The position numbers and the translations under genes were made by a program. 18,191 nucleotides of DNA from CAZOHG01 sp964579725 (lineage in GTDB: Bacteria > Zhuqueibacterota > JdFR-76 > BMS3Abin05), in contig CAZOHG010000065.1 of assembly GCA_964579725.1 (NCBI GenBank), positions 1 to 18,191 of the forward strand, read 5' to 3'. Under the pieces are notes generated by a model. That model did no database searches and was not told the origin of the DNA. It was given only the letters and a program-made list of their open reading frames with translations. This document shows, in pieces, positions 1-7,215 of this stretch (position 1 is the stretch's first letter; each line of letters starts with the position of its first letter).

Positions 1-531
1 GGCGGCATCCCTGTTTTCGGACTTCCCAAATCTTTTGAATTTTGGGGAGGTGGCCACGTTTTGGGCGTGGTGCCCGTTCCGCTTGTTGTTCTGACGGTTT
101 TGGCGATTTTGGGGCACATTGTGCTTCAGTACACCCGTTTCGGCCGCTACACCTACGCCATCGGCGGAAATATGGAAGCCGCGCGCCTGTCGGGAATTCC
201 TGTCGGACGCTATTTGATTGCTATTTACACTTTGGCGGGTTTTTTGTACGGAATTGCGGGAATTATTTTGGCCTCGCGCCTGAGCACGGGGCAGCCTACT
301 GCCGGAACAGGTTACGAATTGGATGTGATTACCGCTTGCGTGGTGGGCGGCGCCAGTTTGAGCGGCGGAGAAGGCAAAATGCTGGGGGCGATGATTGGGG
401 CTCTTATCATGGGCATCATTCGAAACGGCAGCAATCTTTTGGATATTTCGGCCTTTTGGCAGCAGGTAATCATGGGGAGTATTATTATTGCCGCCGTTTT
501 TGCCGACCAATATCGCAAGCGGAGTATTTGA
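1..531 (+). CDS. ABC sugar transporter permease, RbsC-like (5' partial)
   Basis: This is the C-terminal 176 residues of an inner-membrane permease of the ribose/xylose type (BPD_transp_2 family). It would form the channel of an ABC importer together with an ATPase that presumably lies upstream of the window. The frame is open from base 1 and ends in TGA. Visible signs are several hydrophobic segments, the family stretch YTRFGRYTYAIGGNMEAARL followed by SGIPV, and the later GYELDVITACVVGGASLSGG and GAMIGALIMGIIRNG blocks, which are very typical of RbsC-class proteins. The final residues QYRKRSI form the usual short basic cytoplasmic tail. The binding-protein gene follows 245 bp downstream, the same order as rbsC-rbsB. 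The substrate cannot be read from the sequence; a pentose or another simple sugar is most likely. The family call is firm. Confidence 0.93.
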   Translation, partial: GGIPVFGLPKSFEFWGGGHVLGVVPVPLVVLTVLAILGHIVLQYTRFGRYTYAIGGNMEAARLSGIPVGRYLIAIYTLAGFLYGIAGIILASRLSTGQPTAGTGYELDVITACVVGGASLSGGEGKMLGAMIGALIMGIIRNGSNLLDISAFWQQVIMGSIIIAAVFADQYRKRSI

Positions 532-599
532 GCGGCGTACAAATTGGAAACTATTTTCTGCAGCCGCCCTGGCACGCCGATTGGCGGGGATTTCAAGGT

Positions 600-632
600 G
601 CGCGCACATTCAATTGACGCGCGCTGTTTTTT
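600..632 (+). terminator. candidate intrinsic terminator after the permease gene
   Basis: A 6-bp all-GC stem (GCGCGC at 600-605 and again at 619-624, self-complementary) encloses a 13-nt loop. It is followed by TG and six Ts at 627-632. The stem is short, so partial termination or attenuation before the binding-protein gene is as likely as full termination. The rest of the 245-bp spacer shows no gene. Confidence 0.35.
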
Positions 633-776
633 CCCAGATTTTTTACAACTGGATCTGGAAGCACGCGGAAAATAGCAAATTTTAATCAGAGATTACAAAG
701 GGCAAGAAAAATCGGTGGTTTTGTCTAAGCGAGACTCAATTGGCTACGAAGGTCGGATCTTCGGGAGGAAATATTC

Positions 777-1727
777 ATGAAGCGATTCGTTTGGGTGATT
801 TCGATGGTTTTGCTTTTTACGGTAGGGTGCGGGAGGCAACAGGCCGGCAAATGGCGCATTTTGGTCTCTCCCAAAGGATTGTCCCACTCCTTTTGGGTGA
901 CGGTAAAACACGGCGCCGAAGACGCGGGAAAGGCCTATGATGTGGATGTCATCTGGAAAGGCCCCGCTGTGGAAACGGATATTGCCGGTCAAATTGCCAT
1001 TTTAGAGGATTACATTAATAAAAAAGTGGACGCCATTGTTTTGGCCGCCTGCGACACCAAGGCTCTCATCCCCGTGGTGGAAAAGGCGCACAAAGCGGGA
1101 ATTAAAATCATTACCATCGATTCGGGTCTGGATTCGGACATTCCCTTAAGTTTTATTGCCACGGACAACGTAGCGGCAGCGGAAAAAGCGGCAGCCGTTT
1201 TGGCCCGACTCATTGGCGGGCACGGGGACGTCGCCTGCATTCCCTTTGTGCCTGGAGCGGGAACGTCCATTATGCGGGAAAACGGCTTCAAAAAGGGCCT
1301 GAAGAAGTATCCCAATATTCGTCTCGTGGCCGTCCAATATTCTCAAAGCGACGTGGCGACGGCAATGAACGTCATGGAAGATATTCTGACGGCGCACCCC
1401 GACCTTTCGGGCGTTTTTGCTGCGAACGAGGCGGGAACCATCGGCGTGGTTCAGGCGCTTCTCAGTCGCAACAAGGCAGGCGGGAAGGTTAAAGTCGTGG
1501 GATTTGACGCAGCGAAAAATGAAATCGAAGCTTTGCAAAACGGCGATGTTCAGGCACTGATCGTACAGAATCCGTACAAAATGGGGTACAAAGGGGTGGA
1601 AATGGCCGTGGCCGCTCTGCACGGCAAAACAATTCCCAGGCGGATTGACACCGGTGTGTACGTCGTTACGAAGGACAATTTAAATTCGCCCCAAATCCAA
1701 AAATTGTTGGGCCCAATGCTCCAATAA
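777..1727 (+). CDS. ABC sugar transporter substrate-binding lipoprotein, RbsB-like
   Basis: A 316-residue periplasmic binding protein of the ribose/galactose type (Peripla_BP_4). It would deliver a sugar-like ligand to the permease encoded just upstream. The N-terminus is a lipoprotein signal: MKRF, a hydrophobic core, then TVGC at residues 15-18, with Cys18 as the predicted lipid anchor. The mature part has the two-lobed fold's hallmarks: SHSFWVTVKHGAEDAG near the N-terminus, DAIVLAACDTKAL, GIKIITIDSGLDSD, a VFAANEAGTIGVVQAL block and VKVVGFDAAKNEIEAL. The start is supported by GGGAGG at 763-768, 8 nt before the ATG. Length is normal for the family. The gene ends in a hairpin shared with the convergent tRNA gene. 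The exact ligand is not readable. Confidence 0.93.
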   Translation: MKRFVWVISMVLLFTVGCGRQQAGKWRILVSPKGLSHSFWVTVKHGAEDAGKAYDVDVIWKGPAVETDIAGQIAILEDYINKKVDAIVLAACDTKALIPVVEKAHKAGIKIITIDSGLDSDIPLSFIATDNVAAAEKAAAVLARLIGGHGDVACIPFVPGAGTSIMRENGFKKGLKKYPNIRLVAVQYSQSDVATAMNVMEDILTAHPDLSGVFAANEAGTIGVVQALLSRNKAGGKVKVVGFDAAKNEIEALQNGDVQALIVQNPYKMGYKGVEMAVAALHGKTIPRRIDTGVYVVTKDNLNSPQIQKLLGPMLQ

Positions 1728-1754
1728 AAAAAGCCGATTCGAAAATCGGCTTTT
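1726..1754. terminator. bidirectional terminator between the binding-protein gene and tRNA-Leu
   Basis: A perfect 7-bp stem, GCCGATT (1733-1739) with AATCGGC (1744-1750), closes a CGAA tetraloop. It is flanked by seven As on the left (1726-1732) and four Ts on the right. Read on + it ends the binding-protein mRNA just after its TAA. Read on - it gives seven Us after the stem, directly downstream of the tRNA 3' end. The A/T flanks can extend the stem. Confidence 0.8.
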
Positions 1755-1755
1755 G

Positions 1756-1841
1756 TGGTGCCGAGGGCGGGACTCGAACCCGCATGCCCAGAGGGCGGTG
1801 GATTTTGAGTCCACTGCGTCTACCAGTTTCACCACCTCGGC
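1756..1841 (-). tRNA. tRNA-Leu (anticodon CAA)
   Basis: On the minus strand this reads as a complete class II tRNA of 86 nt including an encoded CCA. The acceptor stem GCCGAGG pairs with CCTCGGC. The D arm contains GGTAGACGC. The anticodon stem GTGGA/TCCAC closes the loop CTCAAAA, giving anticodon CAA, which reads TTG. A long variable arm follows, then the T arm with GGTTCGAGTCC. The discriminator base is A, as expected for leucine identity. The gene is convergent with the binding-protein gene and has its own promoter. Confidence 0.97.
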
Positions 1842-1859
1842 AATTTTATAACGGGTATT

Positions 1860-1888
1860 AATTTAATGAATTTTTCCCCGTTTGTCAA
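1860..1888 (-). promoter_or_regulatory. sigma70-type promoter of tRNA-Leu
   Basis: On the minus strand TTGACA (1888-1883) and TAAATT (1865-1860) are separated by exactly 17 bp. The expected start of transcription lies about 10 nt before the mature tRNA 5' end at 1841. The same bases read on + contain TTGTCA (1882-1887), so a weaker divergent promoter for the DUF4416-purM genes could share this -35 region. No good + strand -10 is visible. Confidence 0.7.
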
Positions 1889-1945
1889 GAGTGAATTTCG
1901 ATTTTAGAGGGCTGGTTTTTCGTTATTTGGGAGATTCCCGAACCG

Positions 1946-2487
1946 ATGGGTACCATTCATTTGCCGGAACCGGTCAAGTTTTTCGCGGCGATTACATTTG
2001 CGCCGCTTGTGGACTTTGAAAAGTTGCTCGACCGCCTCCAGTCTCTTTTGGGGGCAATCGATGTGCGTTCTCCGGCGATTGATTTTTCATTCACCCGCTA
2101 TTACGAAAAGGAAATGGGGCCGGATCTTCGCAAACAATGGGTCGGATTTGAAAAGCTGCGGGACCCGGCGGAACTAGCGGAAATCAAAATTCAAACCAAT
2201 CAAATCGAGGTTGAATTTTCCGAAAGCGGGCACCGTNNNNNNNNNNTCCGGTAAATCTCGACCCGGGCTACATCGAGAAAGCCAAAATGGTTTTGGCTTC
2301 TACCAAGAATTTTAGTCACAGAATTTATTTGGAACGGGGAATTTACGCCGATTTACAGTACCGCTTTCGACGGGGCGCTTTTACGTTTTTGGAATGGACT
2401 TACCCCGATTACCAATCGGAAACCGCGGTCCGCTTTTTTGAGCAGCTTCGCCGAAAATATGTGAAACAAGTGGAGGAGAAGATTTGA
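1946..2487 (+). CDS. DUF4416 family protein (interrupted by an assembly gap)
   Basis: The two sides of the N run read as one protein of about 180 residues. The left part (1946-2236) begins MGTIHLPEPVKFFAAITFAP, the family's usual opening. The right part (from 2248, in another frame) carries the most conserved block: VNLDPGY, MVLASTKNFSHRIYL, then WTYPDYQS and FFEQLRRKY. Function of DUF4416 is unknown. The frame changes across the gap because 10 Ns are not the true missing length; about 3n+2 bases would restore the frame. So this is an assembly artefact, not evidence of a pseudogene. The stop TGA overlaps the TTG start of purM, so the two are probably translated from one mRNA. A GGGAG lies 12 nt before the ATG, a little far. 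Confidence 0.85.
2237..2246. other. assembly gap (10 Ns)
   Basis: Ten undetermined bases inside the DUF4416 gene. The coding frame before and after does not match at this length, so the number is a placeholder. The conserved text on both sides (SGHR before, PVNLDPGY after) suggests that only a few codons are missing. Confidence 0.98.
2472..2478 (+). promoter_or_regulatory. ribosome binding site that fixes the TTG start of purM
   Basis: GGAGGAG lies 5 nt before TTG at 2484. No ATG or GTG at a suitable place precedes the conserved purM N-terminus, so this strong site decides for the TTG start. It lies inside the last codons of the DUF4416 gene. Confidence 0.8.
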
Positions 2488-3494
2488 CGAAAGAAGGATT
2501 GACGTACAAAAAGGCAGGGGTGGACATCGCTGCCGGTGAAGCCAGCGTTCGAAAAATAAGAGAAATGGTGCGGACCACTTTTCGCCCCGAAGTGTTGGAA
2601 GAAATCGGATTGTTCGGGGGATTTTTTCAACCCGATTTTGGTGGGTTTTCTCAACCCGTTTTGGTAGCTTCAACAGACGGAGTAGGAACCAAATTAAAGG
2701 TCGCTTTCCAGATGAACCGCCACGACACCGTTGGAGAAGATTTGGTTAATCACTGCGTCAACGACATCCTGACCTCCGGCGCACAACCCCTCTTTTTTCT
2801 CGATTACCTTTCCCTCGGAAAAGTCACTCCGGAAATTGTAGGCGAATTGATTTCGGGGTTTGTCCGGGGCTGCCAAAATGCCCGTTGCGCTCTGATTGGG
2901 GGGGAAACGGCGGAAATGGTCGATTTGTACCGGCCGGGGGAGTACGACGTGGCGGGAACCATTGTGGGAGTGGTGGAAAAAGAGAAAATCGTCTCGGGTA
3001 AAACCATCCAAAAGGGGGACGTCCTCGTCGCCCTTCCTTCCAACGGTTTGCATACCAACGGTTACACCCTGGCGCGGAAGGTGTTCTTCGAGCACGCAGG
3101 CTTACAGGTGGATTCCTATTTCAGTGAGTTGGGGGAATCTGTGGGCGAAGCCCTCTTGGCCGTTCACAAATCCTACTTGGCGGTGGTTACGGAATTGCTC
3201 AACCACTTTCAAATCAAGGGGTTGGCGCACATTACGGGAGGGGGTATTGAAGGGAATTTGTCGCGTATTTTACCGCCGGGTCGAACAATGGTCATTGATT
3301 GGGATTCCTGGGATCGCCCGGTACTTTTTCAGCTCATTCAGGATTTGGGAAAAGTGCCCGAAGGGGACATGCGTCGCACATTCAATTTGGGGGTAGGCAT
3401 GATTGTGGTTGTGGGTCCCGAACAGGCGCCGTCTGTCGTGAAAAAGGCACAAACGTTGGGTGAAAACGCCTGGGTGCTCGGTAAAATCGCATAA
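2484..3494 (+). CDS. purM: phosphoribosylformylglycinamidine cyclo-ligase (AIR synthetase)
   Basis: PurM makes 5-aminoimidazole ribonucleotide (AIR) from FGAM with ATP, the fifth step of purine synthesis, in the cytoplasm. The 336-residue length fits the family (about 345 in E. coli). Clear motifs are YKKAGVDIAAGE at residues 8-19, the ATP-binding STDGVGTKLK at 63-72, the VNDILTSGAQPLFFLDY stretch at 92-108 and GGETAEM at 139-145. A later LPSNGLHTNGYTLAR and HITGGGIEGNL are also typical. Translation starts at TTG, overlapping the TGA of the DUF4416 gene by TTGA. No other purine synthesis gene is adjacent, although apt (purine salvage) lies 4.5 kb downstream. Confidence 0.97.
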   Translation: MTKEGLTYKKAGVDIAAGEASVRKIREMVRTTFRPEVLEEIGLFGGFFQPDFGGFSQPVLVASTDGVGTKLKVAFQMNRHDTVGEDLVNHCVNDILTSGAQPLFFLDYLSLGKVTPEIVGELISGFVRGCQNARCALIGGETAEMVDLYRPGEYDVAGTIVGVVEKEKIVSGKTIQKGDVLVALPSNGLHTNGYTLARKVFFEHAGLQVDSYFSELGESVGEALLAVHKSYLAVVTELLNHFQIKGLAHITGGGIEGNLSRILPPGRTMVIDWDSWDRPVLFQLIQDLGKVPEGDMRRTFNLGVGMIVVVGPEQAPSVVKKAQTLGENAWVLGKIA

Positions 3495-3506
3495 CCGGAA
3501 AATTTC

Positions 3507-3534
3507 TTGATTAATCGGGAAATTCTTTTATATT
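3507..3534 (+). promoter_or_regulatory. candidate promoter upstream of gpsA
   Basis: TTGATT (3507-3512) and TATATT (3529-3534) are spaced by 16 bp in an AT-rich stretch of the 158-bp purM-gpsA spacer. The spacing is acceptable and both boxes are near consensus. No terminator for purM is seen, so this may be an internal promoter of a longer unit. Confidence 0.5.
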
Positions 3535-3652
3535 TTAAACGACAGCCCGATGTTTGCAAAATCTGCTTCAAAAAGGGGGATTGGAATCGGCCCCAAACAC
3601 GGATGGGGTTGTTGCAAACAGAAGCAAATAATCGACGAAAAACGGAGCGCCT

Positions 3653-4663
3653 ATGTCAGTAAAAGTCTCGGTCTTAGGTGCGGGAAGTTGGGGGACCGCT
3701 CTGGCGATGCTGTTGGCCTCGAAATACGACGACGTTATTTTGTGGGAATTTCGTCCTGACGTGGCCAGTGAATTGGCCACTTTGCGGGAGAACAAACTCA
3801 TGTTGCCGGGGGTGCCCATCCCCGAGAAAATTCACATTACATCCGATTTTGAAAAATCCGCGCGCCACCGGGATGTGTTGGTGTTAGCGGTTCCGTCGCA
3901 CATTATGCGAAAGGTGGCGGAGCGGCTGCGGGAAGTCGATTTCGGCAAAGCGATTTTAGTAAGCGTAGCAAAAGGAATTGAAAACGACACCCTTTTGCGC
4001 ATGTCTCAAGTCATTCAGCAGGTTTTGCCGGAGTTACCCTCCACCCAACTGGCGGTTTTGTCCGGTCCCAGCCACGCCGAAGAGGTAGCACGCAAAATTC
4101 CCACCACAGTGGTGTCGGCCTCCAGCAATTTGAAAACGGCTCAGGAAGTCCAGCGCATTTTTATGACCTCCAATTTTCGGGTGTACGCCAGCGAGGATTT
4201 AATCGGCGTGGAGTTAGGTGGTTCTCTGAAAAATATTATTGCAATCGGTGCCGGTATTAGTGACGGTGTGGGGTACGGAGACAACACAAAAGCCGCTCTT
4301 ATGACGCGCGGGCTGGTAGAAATTACCCGCTTGGGAACGGCCATGGGTGCCGATCCCATGACGTTTGCGGGGCTTTCGGGAATGGGAGACCTCATCGTCA
4401 CCTGTATGAGTCGCCACAGTCGCAACCGCTATTTGGGTGAGCAAATCGGAAAAGGAAAAACCTTGCAGCAGGTTTTGGATGAGATGGTCATGGTAGCGGA
4501 AGGCGTGCGCACCACACGATCCGCCCACGATTTGGCTCAAAAATACGGGGTGGAAATGCCGATTACGGAGCAGGTGTTCAAGGTGCTTTTCGAGGACAAA
4601 CCGCCCAAGGAAGCGGTCATTGAACTCATGGAGAGAGGAGCCAAGGTGGAAAAATGGGGTTGA
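3653..4663 (+). CDS. gpsA: glycerol-3-phosphate dehydrogenase [NAD(P)+]
   Basis: GpsA reduces dihydroxyacetone phosphate to sn-glycerol 3-phosphate, the backbone for phospholipids, in the cytoplasm. The 336-residue protein shows the N-terminal dinucleotide-binding motif LGAGSWGTALA at residues 8-18 and SVAKGIE with Lys107. The substrate-binding block LSGPSHAEEVA starts near residue 136. ELGGSLKNIIAIGAGI contains the catalytic Lys193. Further on, GLSGMGDLIVTCMSRHSRNR is the family signature. GGAG at 3644-3647 precedes the ATG. Length and order of motifs are normal. TTG is the commonest leucine codon here (about 15 of 34 by hand count). Confidence 0.97.
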   Translation: MSVKVSVLGAGSWGTALAMLLASKYDDVILWEFRPDVASELATLRENKLMLPGVPIPEKIHITSDFEKSARHRDVLVLAVPSHIMRKVAERLREVDFGKAILVSVAKGIENDTLLRMSQVIQQVLPELPSTQLAVLSGPSHAEEVARKIPTTVVSASSNLKTAQEVQRIFMTSNFRVYASEDLIGVELGGSLKNIIAIGAGISDGVGYGDNTKAALMTRGLVEITRLGTAMGADPMTFAGLSGMGDLIVTCMSRHSRNRYLGEQIGKGKTLQQVLDEMVMVAEGVRTTRSAHDLAQKYGVEMPITEQVFKVLFEDKPPKEAVIELMERGAKVEKWG

Positions 4664-4839
4664 TTTCGCACGCAATTGGCTTGAAATTTTTCCCGCAAGT
4701 CGGCTAAAAGTTTAAAAAGTTCGGTGACTGCCGTCAGGCCCTTTGGTCGAAAAAAAAACCGCTCTACCGTTTTGGTGCAGGCCTGCTCTTGTAGTGGAGA
4801 GAGGAAAAATCCTGGCTTTTTTAGCAAATGAACGGAAAC

Positions 4840-4858
4840 GGTTGGACGGCATCCAACC
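4840..4858 (+). other. small hairpin upstream of the universal stress gene
   Basis: GGTTGGA (4840-4846) and TCCAACC (4852-4858) form a perfect 7-bp stem with a CGGCA loop. It ends 16 nt before the ribosome binding site at 4875-4879. There is no T tract, so it is not a standard terminator. It may influence mRNA stability or translation, or may mean nothing. Confidence 0.3.
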
Positions 4859-4885
4859 CCGAAATATGAAAGCAAGGAGCGCAAA

Positions 4886-5722
4886 ATGATTAAATCGATT
4901 CTAATTGGAGTCGATGGATCCCAGTACACAGACGCCGTTTTGCAGTACGGCATTAAAATGGCACATGCTTTTGACGCCCGCCTTCGGGTGATTACGGTGA
5001 TTGACGTCCGTATTTTTGAATGGTCGGTCTACATGGGAGTGGACGGATTTGCGCCGGTATTTCCGTCGTCAGTTTATTTGGACGAATCTCGAAATTTGCT
5101 GAACCAGAAGGCCGATTCGGTGTTGGCAAAGTGCGAGGAATTTCTGAAAAAGGAAAACGTGGATTTCACGGTGGAAAAGATTGAAGGGGCACCCGTCGAT
5201 GTAATTTGCGAAAAAGCCAATGTTTCGGACTTGGTTGTTTTGGGAGCCCACGGGGAATTTGCCCGCTGGGGAACAAAAATGATGGGTGCTACCACAGAAG
5301 CAATCTCTCGCCAATGTGAGAAACCCCTCTTTATTGCACCGCAGCAGGTGCGGCACATTCAGAAAATCCTGGTGCCTTACGACGGGAGCCGAAATTCAAA
5401 TCGGGCTCTTCCCATGGCAGGTTTTTTCGGGAGTAAATTCGGGGCGTCGCTGGTCATTTTCACCGTAGATGAAAATTCCGAAAAAGCCAACGGAATTGCA
5501 AGCGAGGGAAAGGAATATCTGAGCGCTTACGATATTCAAGTGGACATTCAGACCCGCAAAGGCGACCCCGACAGCGAGATTGTCAATTTCAGCGAAGAGG
5601 GAGATTTCGATTTGATTATCATGGGGGCGTACGGTCACTCGCGTATTAAGGAAGCCATTTTGGGCAGCACAACGGAACGCGTAATGCGCAATGCGAAAAT
5701 TCCGGTTGTTTTGGTAAAATAG
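4886..5722 (+). CDS. tandem-domain universal stress protein (UspA family)
   Basis: A 278-residue cytoplasmic protein made of two Usp domains, residues about 1-152 and 157-278. Each begins with the strand-loop KSILIGVDGS or QKILVPYDGS. Members bind nucleotides or act as stress-linked regulators; the exact job is not readable. The second domain has a perfect ATP-binding pattern G-2x-G-9x-GS (GAYG at 247-250, GS at 260-261). The first has GAHG at 120-123, then ten rather than nine residues before GA at 134-135, so its nucleotide site looks degenerate. AGGAG at 4875-4879 supports the start. The 222-bp spacer before it holds no gene. It stands alone between gpsA and asnS. Confidence 0.93.
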   Translation: MIKSILIGVDGSQYTDAVLQYGIKMAHAFDARLRVITVIDVRIFEWSVYMGVDGFAPVFPSSVYLDESRNLLNQKADSVLAKCEEFLKKENVDFTVEKIEGAPVDVICEKANVSDLVVLGAHGEFARWGTKMMGATTEAISRQCEKPLFIAPQQVRHIQKILVPYDGSRNSNRALPMAGFFGSKFGASLVIFTVDENSEKANGIASEGKEYLSAYDIQVDIQTRKGDPDSEIVNFSEEGDFDLIIMGAYGHSRIKEAILGSTTERVMRNAKIPVVLVK

Positions 5723-5766
5723 CCGAAAAAGCATTCGTCCGAGGAAATTGAACGAATTTGCTCGGC
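5722..5766 (+). other. imperfect hairpin after the universal stress gene
   Basis: Outer stem GCCGA (5722-5726) pairs with TCGGC (5762-5766) and inner stem ATTCGT (5733-5738) pairs with ACGAAT (5752-5757). GC at 5731-5732 can pair with 5760-5761 between bulges. There is no U tract directly after, so it may be a weak terminator or a processing or stability element for the usp mRNA. Confidence 0.3.
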
Positions 5767-5852
5767 AAAGTGGCTTAAAAAAATCAGCGGAAACAGGCAA
5801 CGAGCAGGCTGGCTTTATTCAAACAAAGAAATTTCAGTGGACAAGCGGCAGG

Positions 5853-5858
5853 AAAGGA
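5853..5858 (+). promoter_or_regulatory. ribosome binding site that fixes the asnS start
   Basis: AAAGGA lies 6 nt before ATG 5865. The frame is open further upstream to a TTG at 5748, but that stretch has no conserved synthetase sequence and overlaps the hairpin after the stress gene. The ATG at 5865 is therefore preferred. Confidence 0.65.
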
Positions 5859-5864
5859 TTTTGT

Positions 5865-7163
5865 ATGGCAATTGATCGAGTTTTTGTGGAAGACGTGGGA
5901 CAACATGACGGTGAAATCGTCACCCTGAAAGGGTGGTTGTATAATAAGCGCTCCAGCGGCAAAATTTGGTTTTTGATTCTTCGGGACGGAACAGGTCTGA
6001 TTCAAGGGGTGGTCTCTCGAAACGACGTGTCGCCCGAGGTCTTCGATCTTTACGACCGCCTTACACAGGAATCGTCCATTATTGTTACCGGGCAGGTTCA
6101 CGCCGATAAGCGGGCACCGGGGGGGTACGAATTGTGGGTGAAAAATATTGAAGTTGTCCAAATTGCGCAGGACTACCCCATCACCCCAAAAGAACACGGG
6201 ACGGCTTTTCTCATGGAGCATCGTCACCTGTGGATTCGCTCTCGGCGGCAAAATGCCATCCTTAAAATTCGCCACGAAATCATTAAAGCCATTCGCGATT
6301 TTTTCGATTCCCAAAAATTTACGCTGGTGGACGCCCCCATTTTTACACCCGCCGCTTGTGAAGGAACCACGACGCTGTTTGAAACCGACTATTTTGGCGA
6401 CAAAGCCTACCTTACCCAAAGCGGACAGCTTTATATGGAGGCAGCGGCCATGGCCTTTGGAAAAGTCTATTGCTTTGGCCCTACCTTTCGAGCCGAAAAA
6501 TCCAAAACCCGCCGTCACCTTACGGAGTTCTGGATGGTAGAGCCGGAAGTGGCTTACGCTGAGCTCAATGACATCATGGATTTGTCGGAAGGACTTGTTT
6601 CTTTTATTGTGGCGCGGGTACTGGAAAATCGTTTGGAACAGCTCAAAATTGTTGAACGCGACATCAGCAAATTGGAAAATATTCAGGCCCCGTTTCCGCG
6701 CATTACCTACGACGAAGCGGCTCGAATTTTAAAAGAGGCCCAGGCCGACTTCGTCTACGGGGACGATTTCGGCGGCGCGGACGAAACGATTATTTCCAAC
6801 AGCTTCGACCGACCCGTCATGGTACATCGTTACCCGGCGGAAGTAAAGGCATTTTACATGAAAAATGACCCCGACAACCCGAGCCGGGCGCTCTGCGTGG
6901 ATGTTTTAGCACCCGAAGGGTACGGAGAAATTATCGGAGGCGGGCAGCGTGAAGACAACTTAGCCGTTTTGGAAGAAAAAATCGAGAAGCACAACCTGCC
7001 CAAAGAGGCATTCGATTGGTACCTGGATTTGCGAAAATACGGTTCGGTTCCGCACGGCGGATTTGGCCTTGGTATTGAACGAACGGTCGCGTGGATTTGC
7101 GGGCTGGACCACGTGCGCGAAACGATTCCGTTTCCGCGTCTCATGCACCGCATTTATCCCTAA
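5865..7163 (+). CDS. asnS: asparaginyl-tRNA synthetase
   Basis: AsnRS charges tRNA-Asn with asparagine and is a class IIb synthetase. The 432-residue protein has an N-terminal OB-fold anticodon-binding domain (about 1-105, including GEIVTLKGWLYNKRSSGKI), then the catalytic domain. Motif 2 is FRAEKSKTRRHLTEF at 208-222, followed by WMVEPE, which points to AsnRS rather than AspRS. The YLTQSGQLYMEAAAMAFGKV block comes just before. Motif 3, with its ATP-contacting Arg, is GGFGLGIERT at 398-407. The C-terminus ends in PFPRLMHRIYP, typical of the family. Presence of AsnRS implies direct Asn-tRNA formation rather than only the amidotransferase route. The next gene follows after 52 bp, so co-transcription is likely. 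Confidence 0.96.
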   Translation: MAIDRVFVEDVGQHDGEIVTLKGWLYNKRSSGKIWFLILRDGTGLIQGVVSRNDVSPEVFDLYDRLTQESSIIVTGQVHADKRAPGGYELWVKNIEVVQIAQDYPITPKEHGTAFLMEHRHLWIRSRRQNAILKIRHEIIKAIRDFFDSQKFTLVDAPIFTPAACEGTTTLFETDYFGDKAYLTQSGQLYMEAAAMAFGKVYCFGPTFRAEKSKTRRHLTEFWMVEPEVAYAELNDIMDLSEGLVSFIVARVLENRLEQLKIVERDISKLENIQAPFPRITYDEAARILKEAQADFVYGDDFGGADETIISNSFDRPVMVHRYPAEVKAFYMKNDPDNPSRALCVDVLAPEGYGEIIGGGQREDNLAVLEEKIEKHNLPKEAFDWYLDLRKYGSVPHGGFGLGIERTVAWICGLDHVRETIPFPRLMHRIYP

Positions 7164-7215
7164 AAGGCGGAAAATTCGGTGGTTTTGGCGCAAGCAAAAA
7201 AACTGTGTTGCTGAG

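Noticed and set aside
42..617. 191-residue + strand frame over the permease end
   Set aside because: It is out of frame with the clear RbsC-like protein and its translation is rich in Arg, Gly and Cys without family resemblance.
4664..4885. Possible gene remnant in the gpsA-usp spacer (minus frame)
   Set aside because: A short helix-like stretch can be read in antisense, but it runs on into the gpsA shadow and has no start or ribosome site of its own. The palindrome GCAGGCCTGC at 4777-4786 has no evident role.
5748..5864. Longer asnS start at TTG 5748
   Set aside because: The extra 39 residues show no synthetase similarity, and ATG 5865 has a well-placed AAAGGA.
5784..6518. 244-residue minus-strand frame over asnS
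   Set aside because: It is antisense to conserved AsnRS sequence and has no recognisable motif.
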